Under the pieces are notes generated by a model that was given only the letters and a program-made list of their open reading frames with translations, did no database searches and was not told the origin of the DNA. DNA of 17,576 nt from Gracilaria caudata. Its lineage: Eukaryota > Rhodophyta > Florideophyceae > Gracilariales > Gracilariaceae. Both the position numbers and the translations under genes were made by a program. The stretch is from positions 1 through 17,576 of the forward strand of contig JASCIV010000525.1 in assembly GCA_030374735.1 (NCBI GenBank), written 5' to 3'. Shown here piece by piece: positions 1 through 8,450 of the stretch. Each line of letters opens with the position of its first letter. Position 1 is the first letter of the stretch.

Positions 1-136
1 TCCCCTCCCTTCCCCCTCTCCGACCTTTTCTCTCCTCTTCTCCCCCTTCCCCCCCCTTTTCCCGCAGCCGCCATACTGCAGCCGCCGCCTCTGCGAGCTC
101 GTCGGTGGGGGTGCGGTGCGCGACCGCCGCCCTCCC
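1..136 (+). other. Pyrimidine-rich leader upstream of the zinc-finger gene
   Basis: Bases 1-63 are almost pure C/T and are followed by CCCGCAG at 61-67. This looks either like a pyrimidine-rich core promoter or 5' UTR, or like the polypyrimidine tract and 3' splice site of an intron whose 5' part lies outside the window. The reading frame of the next gene is open through the whole stretch to the window edge. The sequence therefore does not exclude a longer N-terminus or an upstream exon. Confidence 0.4.
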
Positions 137-1819
137 ATGTCAACATCGCGGTCGCGCTCTCCGTCGCCCTCCTCCGCGCTTCGCGGCCCTCACTTCACCT
201 CCGCGCTGCTCGCGCTCGCGCACGCCGCCTCCACCGCCGGCTACTCGCTGAACACCATTCATCTGCACCCGCAACACCCCGTGCCCCCACGCTCCCCTCG
301 AGCGTCACCGTCCGCCATGCCGCCGCACATGCCCGCCATCCGCATCGCGCCGCAGCCAGGCGTTCCATCCCCTCCACGTCGCCGTTCCAAACGCGCGTCT
401 TATTCCACGCCCACCCAGTCGCCGAAACGCTCCCGTCTGTCACAACCCACACGGCGCTCGGACCCCGTGCCTCCGCACGCCGTGGCCGCCGTGGCCGCCG
501 CCGCCGCCACTGCCACCGCCACCTCATCAGCCTTCTGGGGCACCGTTATGGATGATTCCACCGCCCATCGCACCACCACCATGCCCATCTTTCCGCCCGC
601 CGCTCCCGTCGCGCCCGCGCGCCCCTTGCACCCAATTACGCCGTCACAGCCGTCATTTGCACTTCCCACGCACCAGCAACAACCGTCACAACTCCCCACC
701 CAACCACCAACTCTGCGCGAGCGCACCGGCGCGTTGTTGGCGCGAATCTCGCCGTTTCGATCCACCACCAGTTCACCGCGTCTGACGCGCGTGGATCAGC
801 GGCCCGCACGTGCGTCGGGTATGGCGGTGGAACATGGTGGTGCCGTGTCTTCTCACTCGCGCTCGCCCTCTCTTTCTGGCGTGTCGCATTTGGTATCTTC
901 GAAACGACCGCGCGCTCGACACGTTTCGGACCTCGCTGCCACAACGCTGCATCGCGCGCCCAGCGCGCCGACGGTGCACATTCCGGGCGGCGCAGCAGCG
1001 ACAGCGGCGGCGGCGTCAAGCGCGGGCGCATTTGGTGTGAGCGCTAGTAGTGGTGGTGTGGGGGAGGCAAAGTTCTCGTGTGAGCTGTGCTCGTCAAAGT
1101 TCCGACGGAAGAGCGACAAGAACCGACACGTACGCGTGGTACACGAGAAGAGTCGACCGTTTCAATGCCCCGTGTGTGGCAAGACGTTTGGGGAGAAGAG
1201 TAATATGCTGAAACATCGCACTAGTGTGCACGACGACGTGCGTACATTTCGCTGCCCTTACTGCGACGAGAGCTTTGCGCAACGCGGACTGTGTGACACG
1301 CACGTGCGCACCGTGCATGGGAAGAAACAGGCAAAGTACTTCTGCGAGCATTGCGGACTACCTTTTTCGAAGAAACAGCAGTTAACGGAGCACTATGAGC
1401 AGCAACACCCGCAGTGGCTGGCGTCGTATGCACCGGGCTATCAACCGGCGATGGTGGAGCACGCGCGCGGACAGGCGGGCCCGTCCAGCATGGCGGTGGC
1501 GGCGGCGGCAGCGGCGCAGGCGCAAACCTCAGCGAGCACGCACGGGGGGGCGTACGAACGCACGGCGGCGCTGGGGGGTATGATGGCATACGAGCGGTAC
1601 GGCACGGAAGCGTTGGGCGCGTCGCAACGCACGGGACGCGACGATGAGGGCGCGTGGATGCGCAGCGATAACGCGACGGCGTGGACGCGCGCGCGACGCG
1701 ACGTGGCGAGCGAGCGACTGGCGGAGGAGGACGCGACGAGCGCCGCGCGTGGGGCGCGCTCGCGCGACGGCGAGGAGGCGCGGCGCGGCGGCGTCACGCG
1801 CCACGTGGACGGCTCTTGA
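137..1819 (+). CDS. C2H2 zinc-finger protein with four tandem fingers
   Basis: Encodes 560 aa from the first ATG in the window (137). Four consecutive C2H2 fingers occupy about residues 315-424 (bases 1079-1408), each with the Cys-x2-Cys-x12-His-x4-His spacing: CELC...HVRVVH, CPVC...HRTSVH, CPYC...HVRTVH and CEHC...HYEQQH. The linkers (HEKSRPFQC, HDDVRTFRC) resemble the TGEKP-type linkers of DNA-binding arrays, so a sequence-specific nuclear DNA-binding role is likely. Residues 1-300 are low-complexity Ser/Pro/Ala/Thr-rich with basic clusters (RRRSKR, PKRSR) that could act as nuclear localisation signals. The tail after the fingers is Ala-rich and then Arg/Glu/Asp-rich. The locus is much more GC-rich than the rest of the window. 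The frame stays open to the left edge, so the start is uncertain. No target gene or orthologue can be named. Confidence 0.85.
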   Translation: MSTSRSRSPSPSSALRGPHFTSALLALAHAASTAGYSLNTIHLHPQHPVPPRSPRASPSAMPPHMPAIRIAPQPGVPSPPRRRSKRASYSTPTQSPKRSRLSQPTRRSDPVPPHAVAAVAAAAATATATSSAFWGTVMDDSTAHRTTTMPIFPPAAPVAPARPLHPITPSQPSFALPTHQQQPSQLPTQPPTLRERTGALLARISPFRSTTSSPRLTRVDQRPARASGMAVEHGGAVSSHSRSPSLSGVSHLVSSKRPRARHVSDLAATTLHRAPSAPTVHIPGGAAATAAAASSAGAFGVSASSGGVGEAKFSCELCSSKFRRKSDKNRHVRVVHEKSRPFQCPVCGKTFGEKSNMLKHRTSVHDDVRTFRCPYCDESFAQRGLCDTHVRTVHGKKQAKYFCEHCGLPFSKKQQLTEHYEQQHPQWLASYAPGYQPAMVEHARGQAGPSSMAVAAAAAAQAQTSASTHGGAYERTAALGGMMAYERYGTEALGASQRTGRDDEGAWMRSDNATAWTRARRDVASERLAEEDATSAARGARSRDGEEARRGGVTRHVDGS

Positions 1820-2155
1820 GCTGCTTCTGGCGGCGCGCGGTATGAGATGCGCCATGACGGCCGACAACAAATCACGCGTGCCGCTTGGTGCGCAGCGCGC
1901 GTGTCGCACGTGACCTGCGCTCGCTGCGCGTGCGTGCGCTTCCTTTTTTTCTGCGTTGTGCGGTGCTGCGCTGGTGAGCTACGCCGCTGTATGTTATGGG
2001 TGTATTCCACTCGCGCGCGTCGCGGCGCTTTTTCGCTTTTTTTTCGCTTTTTTTTTTTTGTTGAAGCTACGGCTGTGTGCGCCCTAGTGCAGTGCGCGCC
2101 TTTTTTTTCGTGTGGCGCTCTGTTTGCCCCCTGCGCAAGCGCGACGATCGCGGGA
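1820..2155 (+). promoter_or_regulatory. Spacer / TOP6B promoter with stepped T-tracts
   Basis: This 336-base spacer between two same-strand genes holds several T runs. At about 2029-2060 three runs of growing length (5, 8 and 12 T) are separated by CGC, and another run of 8 T or more lies near 2101-2108. Poly(dA:dT) tracts of this kind commonly exclude nucleosomes at promoters. The frame upstream of the TOP6B ATG is open here, but its translation is Cys/Phe low-complexity without family similarity, so I treat it as noncoding. GCGGGAA at 2150-2156 overlaps the ATG and is a weak match to an E2F core on the minus strand. Confidence 0.45.
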
Positions 2156-4261
2156 ATGGCGCCGCGCAAACGCAAGCAGCCAAGCGTCGCGGCGCGGGGC
2201 GCCTCTGCTGCCGCGCCCGCCAAGCCGCCCAAGCGCGCGCGCGTGCGCAAGCCGTCCACAGAGCTTTCTTCCTCGCGCAATGCGAAGCTCAAGTTCAAGT
2301 CGCCTGCTGAGTTCTTCGCGGAGAACAAGAACATTGCCGGCTTTGACAACGCGGGCAAATCGTTGTACACCACCATTCGCGAGCTGGTGGAGAACGCGCT
2401 CGATGCCGCTGAGGCCATTAACCAGTTGCCGTATGTGTCCCTGTGCGTGCAGCGTATCCCGCGCTCACAGTTCCGTTCCATGCTGGGCATGGATGCCGCA
2501 AGGACGCGCGTCGATCACTCGCTGTACAAGGATGTGGAGAGCGTCAAGGAGAGAAAGGCCAGGGAGGCCAAGGAGAAACGCCTTGCGAAACGAGTCGCTG
2601 CCGCTAATGCCTCTGATTCGCAGCCGTCCGCGAAGGGCAACAAACAGCAGCGAGCGCTTTCTAACGATGTGTTTCGCGTCACTGTAGAGGATAATGGCAG
2701 CGGCATGGCACATCACGATGTGCCCAACATGATGGGGCGTGTGCTGGCCGGAACCAAGTACTGTGTGCGACAGGCCAGAGGCAAGTTCGGTCTCGGCTCC
2801 AAAATGGCGCTCATCTGGGCCAAGATGAGCACCGGTTTACCGGTGCACATCACCACTGCGAAGCAAAACTGCCCCATCACTGAATGCGTGCTTGACATTG
2901 ATATCACCAACAACGTGCCAACCATCATCAAGCACACCCAGTCCGCCAACACGCGCAAATGGCGAGGCACCAAGGTTTCGGTCACCATCGAGGGCAACTG
3001 GAGCACCTATCGCTCCAAGATTCTGGCGTATATGCGACAAATGGCTGTCATAACGCCCTATGCGCAGTTTCGCTTCAAGTTTCAGTCCGCCATCGATGCC
3101 GTTGATGCCAAGGATTTCGAAGCCCTTTTCTCCAGACGCACCGACCATATGCCGCCGCCGGCGCGCGAGGTGAAGCACCACCCGTCATCTGTCAATCAAC
3201 TCATTCTCAAGCAGCTCATCGAGCAGGTCAAAGATTCTACAACCCTTGTACGTTTTCTCTCCTCTCAGTTTGAGGCCATTCCGCGCACACTGGCCGTGCG
3301 CCTGATAAACGAGCTGGGAGGCGATTTCACCACCCACATGACCGTCAAACAACTTAACCTCAACCACATCAGACAAATTGACGCCTTACTTCACGAAGCG
3401 CGCTTCGATAAGGCAGATGGCTCTTGTCTTTCTCCGGCTGGTGAGTATAATTTGCGCCTGGGTATCACCAAGGAACTGAAACCCAACCTTGTTGCTACGC
3501 ATGCGGAACCAGCAGACGTGTTCGAGGGGCACCCGTTTATCGTGGAGGCCGGCGTCGCACTAGGCGGCTCTGGAATGAAGCCAGGTATCAATATCTACCG
3601 CTTTGCCAACCGCATTCCGCTCTTGTTTGAGGCTGGCAATGACGTTGTCACCAAGACTGCCCGCGACTCGATTCGATGGAACAACTACAAGATCTCCCCC
3701 ACTACCGATCGCATTGGTGTCATTTGCAGTATTGTATCAACCAAGGTACCGTTCAAGGGTACCGGAAAGGAATACATTGGCGACGATTCGGAGGCCATTA
3801 AAGCGTGCGTGAAGCGCGCCATATCTCAGTGTTGCCTGCAGCTCAAGACAAAACTGGTCAGACGAGCTGCGCAAAAAGATGCAGCAGAGAGAAAGAAGAC
3901 CATCACCAAATATGCTCCAGATGTGGCTAATGCAATTATCGGAGTGTTTAAAGAACTACGCGATCCCGAGAAATCTACAAGAGATGTTGCGGACAAAGTA
4001 CAAAGCGGTGAAATTACAAAAGACGGGCTGATGAACAAACTCATCGAGCATGTGCAACAGATCGACAAGGAGCAAGCCATCGAATATGCAAGTGCAACCG
4101 GGAGACACAAGAAAAAGATGGAGAGGGTGTTCCTGGCCGAACGTAGCGAGCAAGACGCGTACCTCAACGTCTGGCAAGGTACAAACGATGCAAAGCGAAG
4201 CGCTTCACCTTCTGCACATATCCGATTATCTTTGCTGAAAAGCTTACAAGCAGCTGGTTGA
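2156..4261 (+). CDS. TOP6B: DNA topoisomerase VI subunit B
   Basis: A 701-aa protein, close to the roughly 670 aa of plant TOP6B. The B subunit is the ATPase of the heterotetrameric type IIB topoisomerase; with the Spo11-like A subunit it passes one duplex through another and in plants supports endoreduplication. The GHKL ATPase fold is clear: N-box ELVENALDA at 76-84, G1 motif EDNGSGM at 178-184, and G2/lid GKFGLGSKMALI at 209-220. A helix-two-turn-helix-like segment spans about 370-435 and the transducer about 436-570, including YRFANRIPLLFEAG at 481-494. Residues 1-50 are basic, with clusters PRKRK and PKRAR suggesting nuclear import. A charged insert at about 114-168, containing KERKAREAKEKR, interrupts the ATPase domain. 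ATG 2156 is chosen because the upstream open frame is low-complexity and family homology begins after it. No introns are visible. The A subunit is not in this window. Confidence 0.95.
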   Translation: MAPRKRKQPSVAARGASAAAPAKPPKRARVRKPSTELSSSRNAKLKFKSPAEFFAENKNIAGFDNAGKSLYTTIRELVENALDAAEAINQLPYVSLCVQRIPRSQFRSMLGMDAARTRVDHSLYKDVESVKERKAREAKEKRLAKRVAAANASDSQPSAKGNKQQRALSNDVFRVTVEDNGSGMAHHDVPNMMGRVLAGTKYCVRQARGKFGLGSKMALIWAKMSTGLPVHITTAKQNCPITECVLDIDITNNVPTIIKHTQSANTRKWRGTKVSVTIEGNWSTYRSKILAYMRQMAVITPYAQFRFKFQSAIDAVDAKDFEALFSRRTDHMPPPAREVKHHPSSVNQLILKQLIEQVKDSTTLVRFLSSQFEAIPRTLAVRLINELGGDFTTHMTVKQLNLNHIRQIDALLHEARFDKADGSCLSPAGEYNLRLGITKELKPNLVATHAEPADVFEGHPFIVEAGVALGGSGMKPGINIYRFANRIPLLFEAGNDVVTKTARDSIRWNNYKISPTTDRIGVICSIVSTKVPFKGTGKEYIGDDSEAIKACVKRAISQCCLQLKTKLVRRAAQKDAAERKKTITKYAPDVANAIIGVFKELRDPEKSTRDVADKVQSGEITKDGLMNKLIEHVQQIDKEQAIEYASATGRHKKKMERVFLAERSEQDAYLNVWQGTNDAKRSASPSAHIRLSLLKSLQAAG

Positions 4262-4317
4262 GGTCAAGCAAAAAAAACACTTTGAATTGTTGTGGAGTGG
4301 AAGACCGGACAAAAAAC

Positions 4318-4334
4318 GGGCCCCCCCCCCCCCC
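4318..4334. repeat. GGG + C14 homopolymer tract
   Basis: Three G followed by fourteen C sit in the 82-base spacer between the convergent stop codons of TOP6B and the alpha/beta hydrolase. The tract lies outside both coding regions, probably in overlapping 3' UTRs. Its length may vary between alleles or be an assembly artefact. Confidence 0.8.
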
Positions 4335-4343
4335 GCCAGCATA

Positions 4344-5462
4344 TTACAAGACATCTGCCTCGCACAGAAAGTCGTACACAATGTTGGAGAACTCGACGGG
4401 AGCTTCTTCATGCGGTACATGACCACAGCGCTTCATCACTTTTAGTTTGGCCCCGAATCCTTTCGCAAGATTTCGAGAATTTGCGAGAGGAACCACAGCA
4501 TCACTTTCACCGTGCACAACAAGTATTCGCGGAGGATATCGCAATTCCCCAATCATCTTTACAAAATCCTCGGCCTTGTCCAATGCCTTTGCCCTCTCCA
4601 TCAAGGTTGCCCTCGAAAAATTGATGATACCGCGTTCCCAATTGGGAGCGTTCAGCGGCAGACGATAGCCTTCAACGATTTCATCCGGTAGCTTTCGTGA
4701 TGGATGACGTGCGAGACGTAGAGCAGAGCGCCAGAAGCCTTCAGGTCGAAGAGCCACTCGTAGTATTACGGCCAGTATTGGAGCTAGTAGGGAGGCCAGT
4801 GCGACAGCGAGGTTGACGAGCACTGCAGAGAAAATGCGCAAGCCGCGCTGTAGCCACGACGGAAGATGACTTCCGGGCAAGATGGCAGGGGCAATCAGAA
4901 TGACTGCGTCGATACGTCTGGGCTCCTTCAATAGTAGACGACAGGCGGCCAAGGCACCCATGCTGTGCGCCATGAGTACGTATCTGCGAGTCGGGGAGAA
5001 GGCCATCGCGAGCGAAGATGCAATGCGTGCTGAAAATCTCGGAGTGTAAAAATGAAGCTTGCTTGGGCGCGACGTAAAGCCGAATGCTGGCGCATCGTAC
5101 GCTATCACAGGTGGATCGTACGGTGAGTGAAACGACTCGATCAGCGGCGAAAACGAAAATGAAGACGCTCCAAATCCGTGGAGGCACACATGGAGCGGGA
5201 GTGCGTGCGAGGTATTGGGCGGTTCGGTGCGCGTGTAGTACACCTGAATGCCGTCGATATCGGCGAAGGAGCCGTCGACATTGGCAGGAGTGAGTTTCTT
5301 CTCATGTGAAGTTTGCTCAGCAGTGCTCAGCTTCATGGTGACACGCCGGGACCTTGGCAGGGCGACGACCGCGGGTGGTGTGGCGAGAGGGTGGATGGGC
5401 GAACTAAAGGCATGTCGAGGAGAAAAAAGGAGGTTCAACGGAGATGCGAAGAGCAAATGCAT
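4344..5462 (-). CDS. Alpha/beta hydrolase-fold protein
   Basis: 372 aa from the first in-frame ATG (5462); a later ATG at 5336 would give 330 aa. The fold's landmarks are in order: oxyanion-hole motif LHGFGAS near residue 94, the next-strand segment VIAYDAPAFGFTSRP, nucleophile elbow AHSMGA with Ser167, acid Asp321 in VVHGESDAVVP, and His348 in CGHVPHEEAP. The catalytic triad is therefore complete. Residues about 211-238 form a long hydrophobic stretch in the lid region that could contact a membrane or a lipid substrate. The N-terminus (1-45) is hydrophobic and Ser/Pro/Arg-rich with few acidic residues, and may be a transit or signal peptide. The substrate cannot be told from sequence: esterase, lipase, thioesterase or epoxide-hydrolase-like activities share this fold. 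It is convergent with TOP6B and shares its strand with the BRCT gene upstream. Confidence 0.88.
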   Translation of the reverse strand: MHLLFASPLNLLFSPRHAFSSPIHPLATPPAVVALPRSRRVTMKLSTAEQTSHEKKLTPANVDGSFADIDGIQVYYTRTEPPNTSHALPLHVCLHGFGASSFSFSPLIESFHSPYDPPVIAYDAPAFGFTSRPSKLHFYTPRFSARIASSLAMAFSPTRRYVLMAHSMGALAACRLLLKEPRRIDAVILIAPAILPGSHLPSWLQRGLRIFSAVLVNLAVALASLLAPILAVILRVALRPEGFWRSALRLARHPSRKLPDEIVEGYRLPLNAPNWERGIINFSRATLMERAKALDKAEDFVKMIGELRYPPRILVVHGESDAVVPLANSRNLAKGFGAKLKVMKRCGHVPHEEAPVEFSNIVYDFLCEADVL

Positions 5463-5996
5463 GATAGATAGAAAAGGGCTACAGTAGGGCACTTGAGGGG
5501 CAGCAGAGACCAATGGCGGAATGTTGGGGCAGATACGTGACGGAAACGGTAAGACGGGAGTGGTGGAAGGAACGCCAGGTGGGAAACGCGGTGGCGGATT
5601 TGGAGTGTGCTGCGGTCGACGGCTCGAGATGTTTGGAGATTTTTGATAAGCGCTTCATTTGGATCACGGCTTTGTAGAGGCGCATCTCCGCCTGTCACAT
5701 ACACGTGCCATCCAGGCTTTATCTCTTTTGACCCCAACGTGCTCCCTCCGAGCCACAACGTTACGACGACGACCCCCCATCGACGTGCATTTTCATCACG
5801 GCCGTGTCCGCGGGCGTCCAGGTGAAAACTTCTCATACATCAGCAATATGCCAATTCTCTGTCAGATTCAATGGCTCACCAATAGCGAAACAAGAAAAAG
5901 TTCTTCCCCGCGCAAACTCGTCAGCACAAATCCCTATGTAAGGCCCCTCAAAGCCGCTTCTTCTACAATATCATACCAGTCGCTCCTTTTCTACTG
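5463..5996. other. Intergenic spacer, no gene seen
   Basis: 534 bases between two minus-strand genes: the 3' flank of the BRCT gene and the 5' flank of the hydrolase. Open frames on both strands overlap each other, have Ser/Arg/His-rich translations and show no recognisable family. I see no tRNA, snRNA or strong repeat. Confidence 0.6.
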
Positions 5997-8105
5997 TCAG
6001 AGCGTTTGTCTCGCCCGTTTTACTCTCTGCGTCGGCGAGGGTGGTGGCGTAAGGTCCCTGTGCACAATAACCTGACTCTGACTCGCATCCATGCTCCAGG
6101 ATCGTTCATCTTCCACCGCCTCTCTACTAGTCGATCTAGATCTACGAGAAAACCGAATACTCTCCACCACAGCTTGTTCACCATTCTCATCACCGCCTTC
6201 CTCGACCTCCCTGTCAAACTTCTCGGTGAGCTTCTGAAACAGGTTGATCGCTTCTGCGTCAGGCATTTCAATTCTGCCCTTTGGCTTTGATTGGCTTTGC
6301 TCCATGCCAATTTTTGAAGTGGGTGAGCGTGTCGGAGTCACCTCTGTTCCCAAAGCATATCCTTCAGCGCCAACCACTTTGCCTGCCCTTGCACAAGCGA
6401 GCAGCCATTCATGTGTTACCACCTTGATACCCCATTCACGCGCCTTCAGCACTTTCTGGCTGTCTCCAATACGACCATCAGCAATAAGATAACTTGTATG
6501 GCGCTTATGCATTCGCTCGCTGCATTTTGCACCTAACAGCACTGCTAGTCTTTTCAGCACCTCTCGTCGTCGATTCCAGTCTCGTTCTTGTGAGTTTTGA
6601 AACCCACTAATTGATAACGAAACCTTCTGGACTACCATGTCCTGTAATGGAGTTTCGTAAGGCACTGGACTGAACAACGCACACACGGAGACAGGCAACA
6701 ATCCCTCTGCTTTAACACACATATCCACCCAAAACTGCGTTACCTTCAGAACCCTCGAGTTCTTGCTTTGAGCATCTTTAATCACCTCCAGTTCCCTCGA
6801 AGTTACATTGTGTCCACATAAAACATGTGTTGGGCTCCCACTCGATACGTATCCCGCGGCATCATGCGCCAGGATCTTTCCACGCCCTGACGACAACTGA
6901 GAACACACCGTGTATGCCGTTGAGGCATCTCGCACTGAAAGTGGTCCCACTGCCACTCGCAGACCAAGAAATACAGAAGAAGTTATTAGCTGTGCTTGAC
7001 TGCTCGGTTGCGACGAATCTGGCATCGTCACTTCCGTCAGTTGCGGTACTTGGTACTTAGCAGTGTCCAACAGCTTCTGTTGTACGATGCAATCCTCAAG
7101 CCATTCAAGTGTAGCTGTGAGCGTTCCGCGTTCTTGGGCTTTGCGAATGGCTTGCATTTTCGATGGTGCGATAGGCATGCGAACAACGACAATGTAGTTC
7201 ACTATGTCTGTCAGCTCCGTCGAAATTGAAGCGCCACCCAGATTCGAAAGCTGAATAGCTTTTGCTCGTAATGGAGCATGCTTATCGTTATCACGAAGAG
7301 GGCTTTCAGTGAGATAAAGAGTGACTGCGTCCAACAGATTCCCTGGTGGAGCATCCTGCCATTTGGTGAAGAGGATACGTTCCTTGACGTGCGACTCTGA
7401 GTGGGTAACACAACTAGTTTCCATGCTGGTGGGAAGCACTGTACCAGAGCTAGTACGCGTTTCTTGTGCATCTTCCCCGTCAAGTGTGAAACGACTTTCG
7501 TCCAAAAGCAAGTTGAGCTTGGTGCATTGTTCCAGCCATTGCAAGCGCACAAGGAATATATGTGGAACTTCTCTCGCAAAATTGTACTTGTCACCTGTGG
7601 GAGCCCTGCAGATGAGGTGAGTACACTCTGTAGAAAGACCTCCTGAGTAAGAAGCTCCTAGCGTAGTTGCCAGTTCTGATATCTTATTCCTCTCTTCGCG
7701 ATCGAAGCCTGTGCAGCATATGCTCATGTCCGCCAGCGGGAGAAGCACGTGAGCAGAGCACTCTAGAAGCATTGATGCCGCATCACAGCTCTGTAGCCAA
7801 GACTGACGAACAATGATGATAGGTTTAACATTTGCTCTACTGTTTCGTTGACAGACTGCTCGATGCATCGCTGATCCAGCCTTTTCACACACCAAGTGCG
7901 TTGTATTGGGACGCAAGTCTTCAGTGAACTCGCCGCCCAATCTTCGAATCTGAGCTGCGATATGGACACTGTCATCCTGTTCAAAATCACTGACACAGAT
8001 GCTGCAACCATGAAGAGGCGGAGGACGCTGTCGTTTGCGGGAGAGCATGGATGACCTGCGAGTGCTCTGAAAGACAGTGATTGATGCACCGACTGCGGCA
8101 CTCAT
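5997..8105 (-). CDS. Five-BRCT protein, TopBP1/Dpb11/Rad4-like scaffold
   Basis: 702 aa from ATG 8105, no introns. Five BRCT repeats can be traced, each ending in the helix-3 Trp: about 32-115 (W103), 124-208 (W190), 241-353 (W335), 375-472 (W459) and 488-585 (W567). Typical core segments are present, such as RPNTTHLVC, STECTHLICRAPTGDKY, SPTHVLCG and HEWLLACARAGKVVG. The second repeat, with THLI...GDKY and RLQWL, is especially like the phosphopeptide-binding repeats of TopBP1/Dpb11. These scaffolds link phosphorylated replication and checkpoint proteins at origins and damage sites in the nucleus. The C-terminal tail (590-702) is acidic and Ser-rich with basic patches (RRSRS, TQRVKRARQ) and TPPPSP, plausible CDK sites plus a nuclear localisation signal. 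Other multi-BRCT scaffolds such as PTIP or Rtt107 are alternatives, but repeat number and order favour TopBP1/Dpb11. The promoter carries an E2F-type palindrome. Confidence 0.85.
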   Translation of the reverse strand: MSAAVGASITVFQSTRRSSMLSRKRQRPPPLHGCSICVSDFEQDDSVHIAAQIRRLGGEFTEDLRPNTTHLVCEKAGSAMHRAVCQRNSRANVKPIIIVRQSWLQSCDAASMLLECSAHVLLPLADMSICCTGFDREERNKISELATTLGASYSGGLSTECTHLICRAPTGDKYNFAREVPHIFLVRLQWLEQCTKLNLLLDESRFTLDGEDAQETRTSSGTVLPTSMETSCVTHSESHVKERILFTKWQDAPPGNLLDAVTLYLTESPLRDNDKHAPLRAKAIQLSNLGGASISTELTDIVNYIVVVRMPIAPSKMQAIRKAQERGTLTATLEWLEDCIVQQKLLDTAKYQVPQLTEVTMPDSSQPSSQAQLITSSVFLGLRVAVGPLSVRDASTAYTVCSQLSSGRGKILAHDAAGYVSSGSPTHVLCGHNVTSRELEVIKDAQSKNSRVLKVTQFWVDMCVKAEGLLPVSVCALFSPVPYETPLQDMVVQKVSLSISGFQNSQERDWNRRREVLKRLAVLLGAKCSERMHKRHTSYLIADGRIGDSQKVLKAREWGIKVVTHEWLLACARAGKVVGAEGYALGTEVTPTRSPTSKIGMEQSQSKPKGRIEMPDAEAINLFQKLTEKFDREVEEGGDENGEQAVVESIRFSRRSRSTSREAVEDERSWSMDASQSQVIVHRDLTPPPSPTQRVKRARQTL

Positions 8106-8341
8106 GGTCGCTCACGCACAAGTCTTGCTGACAACAAAGTCCAAGAAAGCAAGACTAAGATTTGGCCGTCTGGAACGGTTGAGACAGGCGAGAGTTGTGC
8201 CAGTGGAACGAGCAGGGAGCTTGGGATAACATGGGCCACATCGGATAGGAGACAGAGTTGCCCAACAGGTGACCCTTCATCCCATCACGAGTTGTGGTGC
8301 AAACTGCTATATAGGCGTTTTTGCACACTTCAAATCGAAAC

Positions 8342-8353
8342 TTTGGCGCCAAA
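8342..8353. promoter_or_regulatory. E2F/DP-type palindrome
   Basis: TTTGGCGCCAAA is a perfect 12-bp palindrome matching the E2F consensus TTTSSCGC on both strands. It lies about 237 bases upstream of the BRCT-gene ATG and 517 bases upstream of the hydrolase ATG. Replication and checkpoint genes are classical E2F targets, so S-phase control of the BRCT gene is the natural reading. Binding itself is inferred. Confidence 0.65.
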
Positions 8354-8412
8354 ACTACAAAGCGAAAAGGCATCCCAGATTCGCTTCTGGGAACCTGAAG
8401 TACCTGTGCAGT

Positions 8413-8450
8413 CACTGGTGCTGCACCAGTGGTACAACACTGCAGCAGTG
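8413..8450. repeat. Two adjacent short palindromes
   Basis: CACTGGTGC-T-GCACCAGTG (8413-8431) has perfect 9-base arms around one base. Six bases later CACTGC-A-GCAGTG (8438-8450) has perfect 6-base arms around one base. Both begin CACTG and end CAGTG. They could be a double operator for a dimeric factor, or could form small hairpins. Confidence 0.5.

Noticed and set aside
1847..2155. N-terminal extension of TOP6B from an upstream start
   Set aside because: The extra 103 residues are Cys/Phe/Ala low-complexity created by T-tracts and GCGC repeats; family similarity begins after ATG 2156.
1441..2490. Long minus-strand ORF (349 codons) across the zinc-finger and TOP6B genes
   Set aside because: It is antisense to two well-supported genes; its length reflects GC-rich DNA lacking stop codons.
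5435..6075. ORFs of 133 (-) and 138 (+) codons around 5435-6075
   Set aside because: They overlap each other and the ends of real genes, and the translations are Ser/Arg/His-rich without domains.
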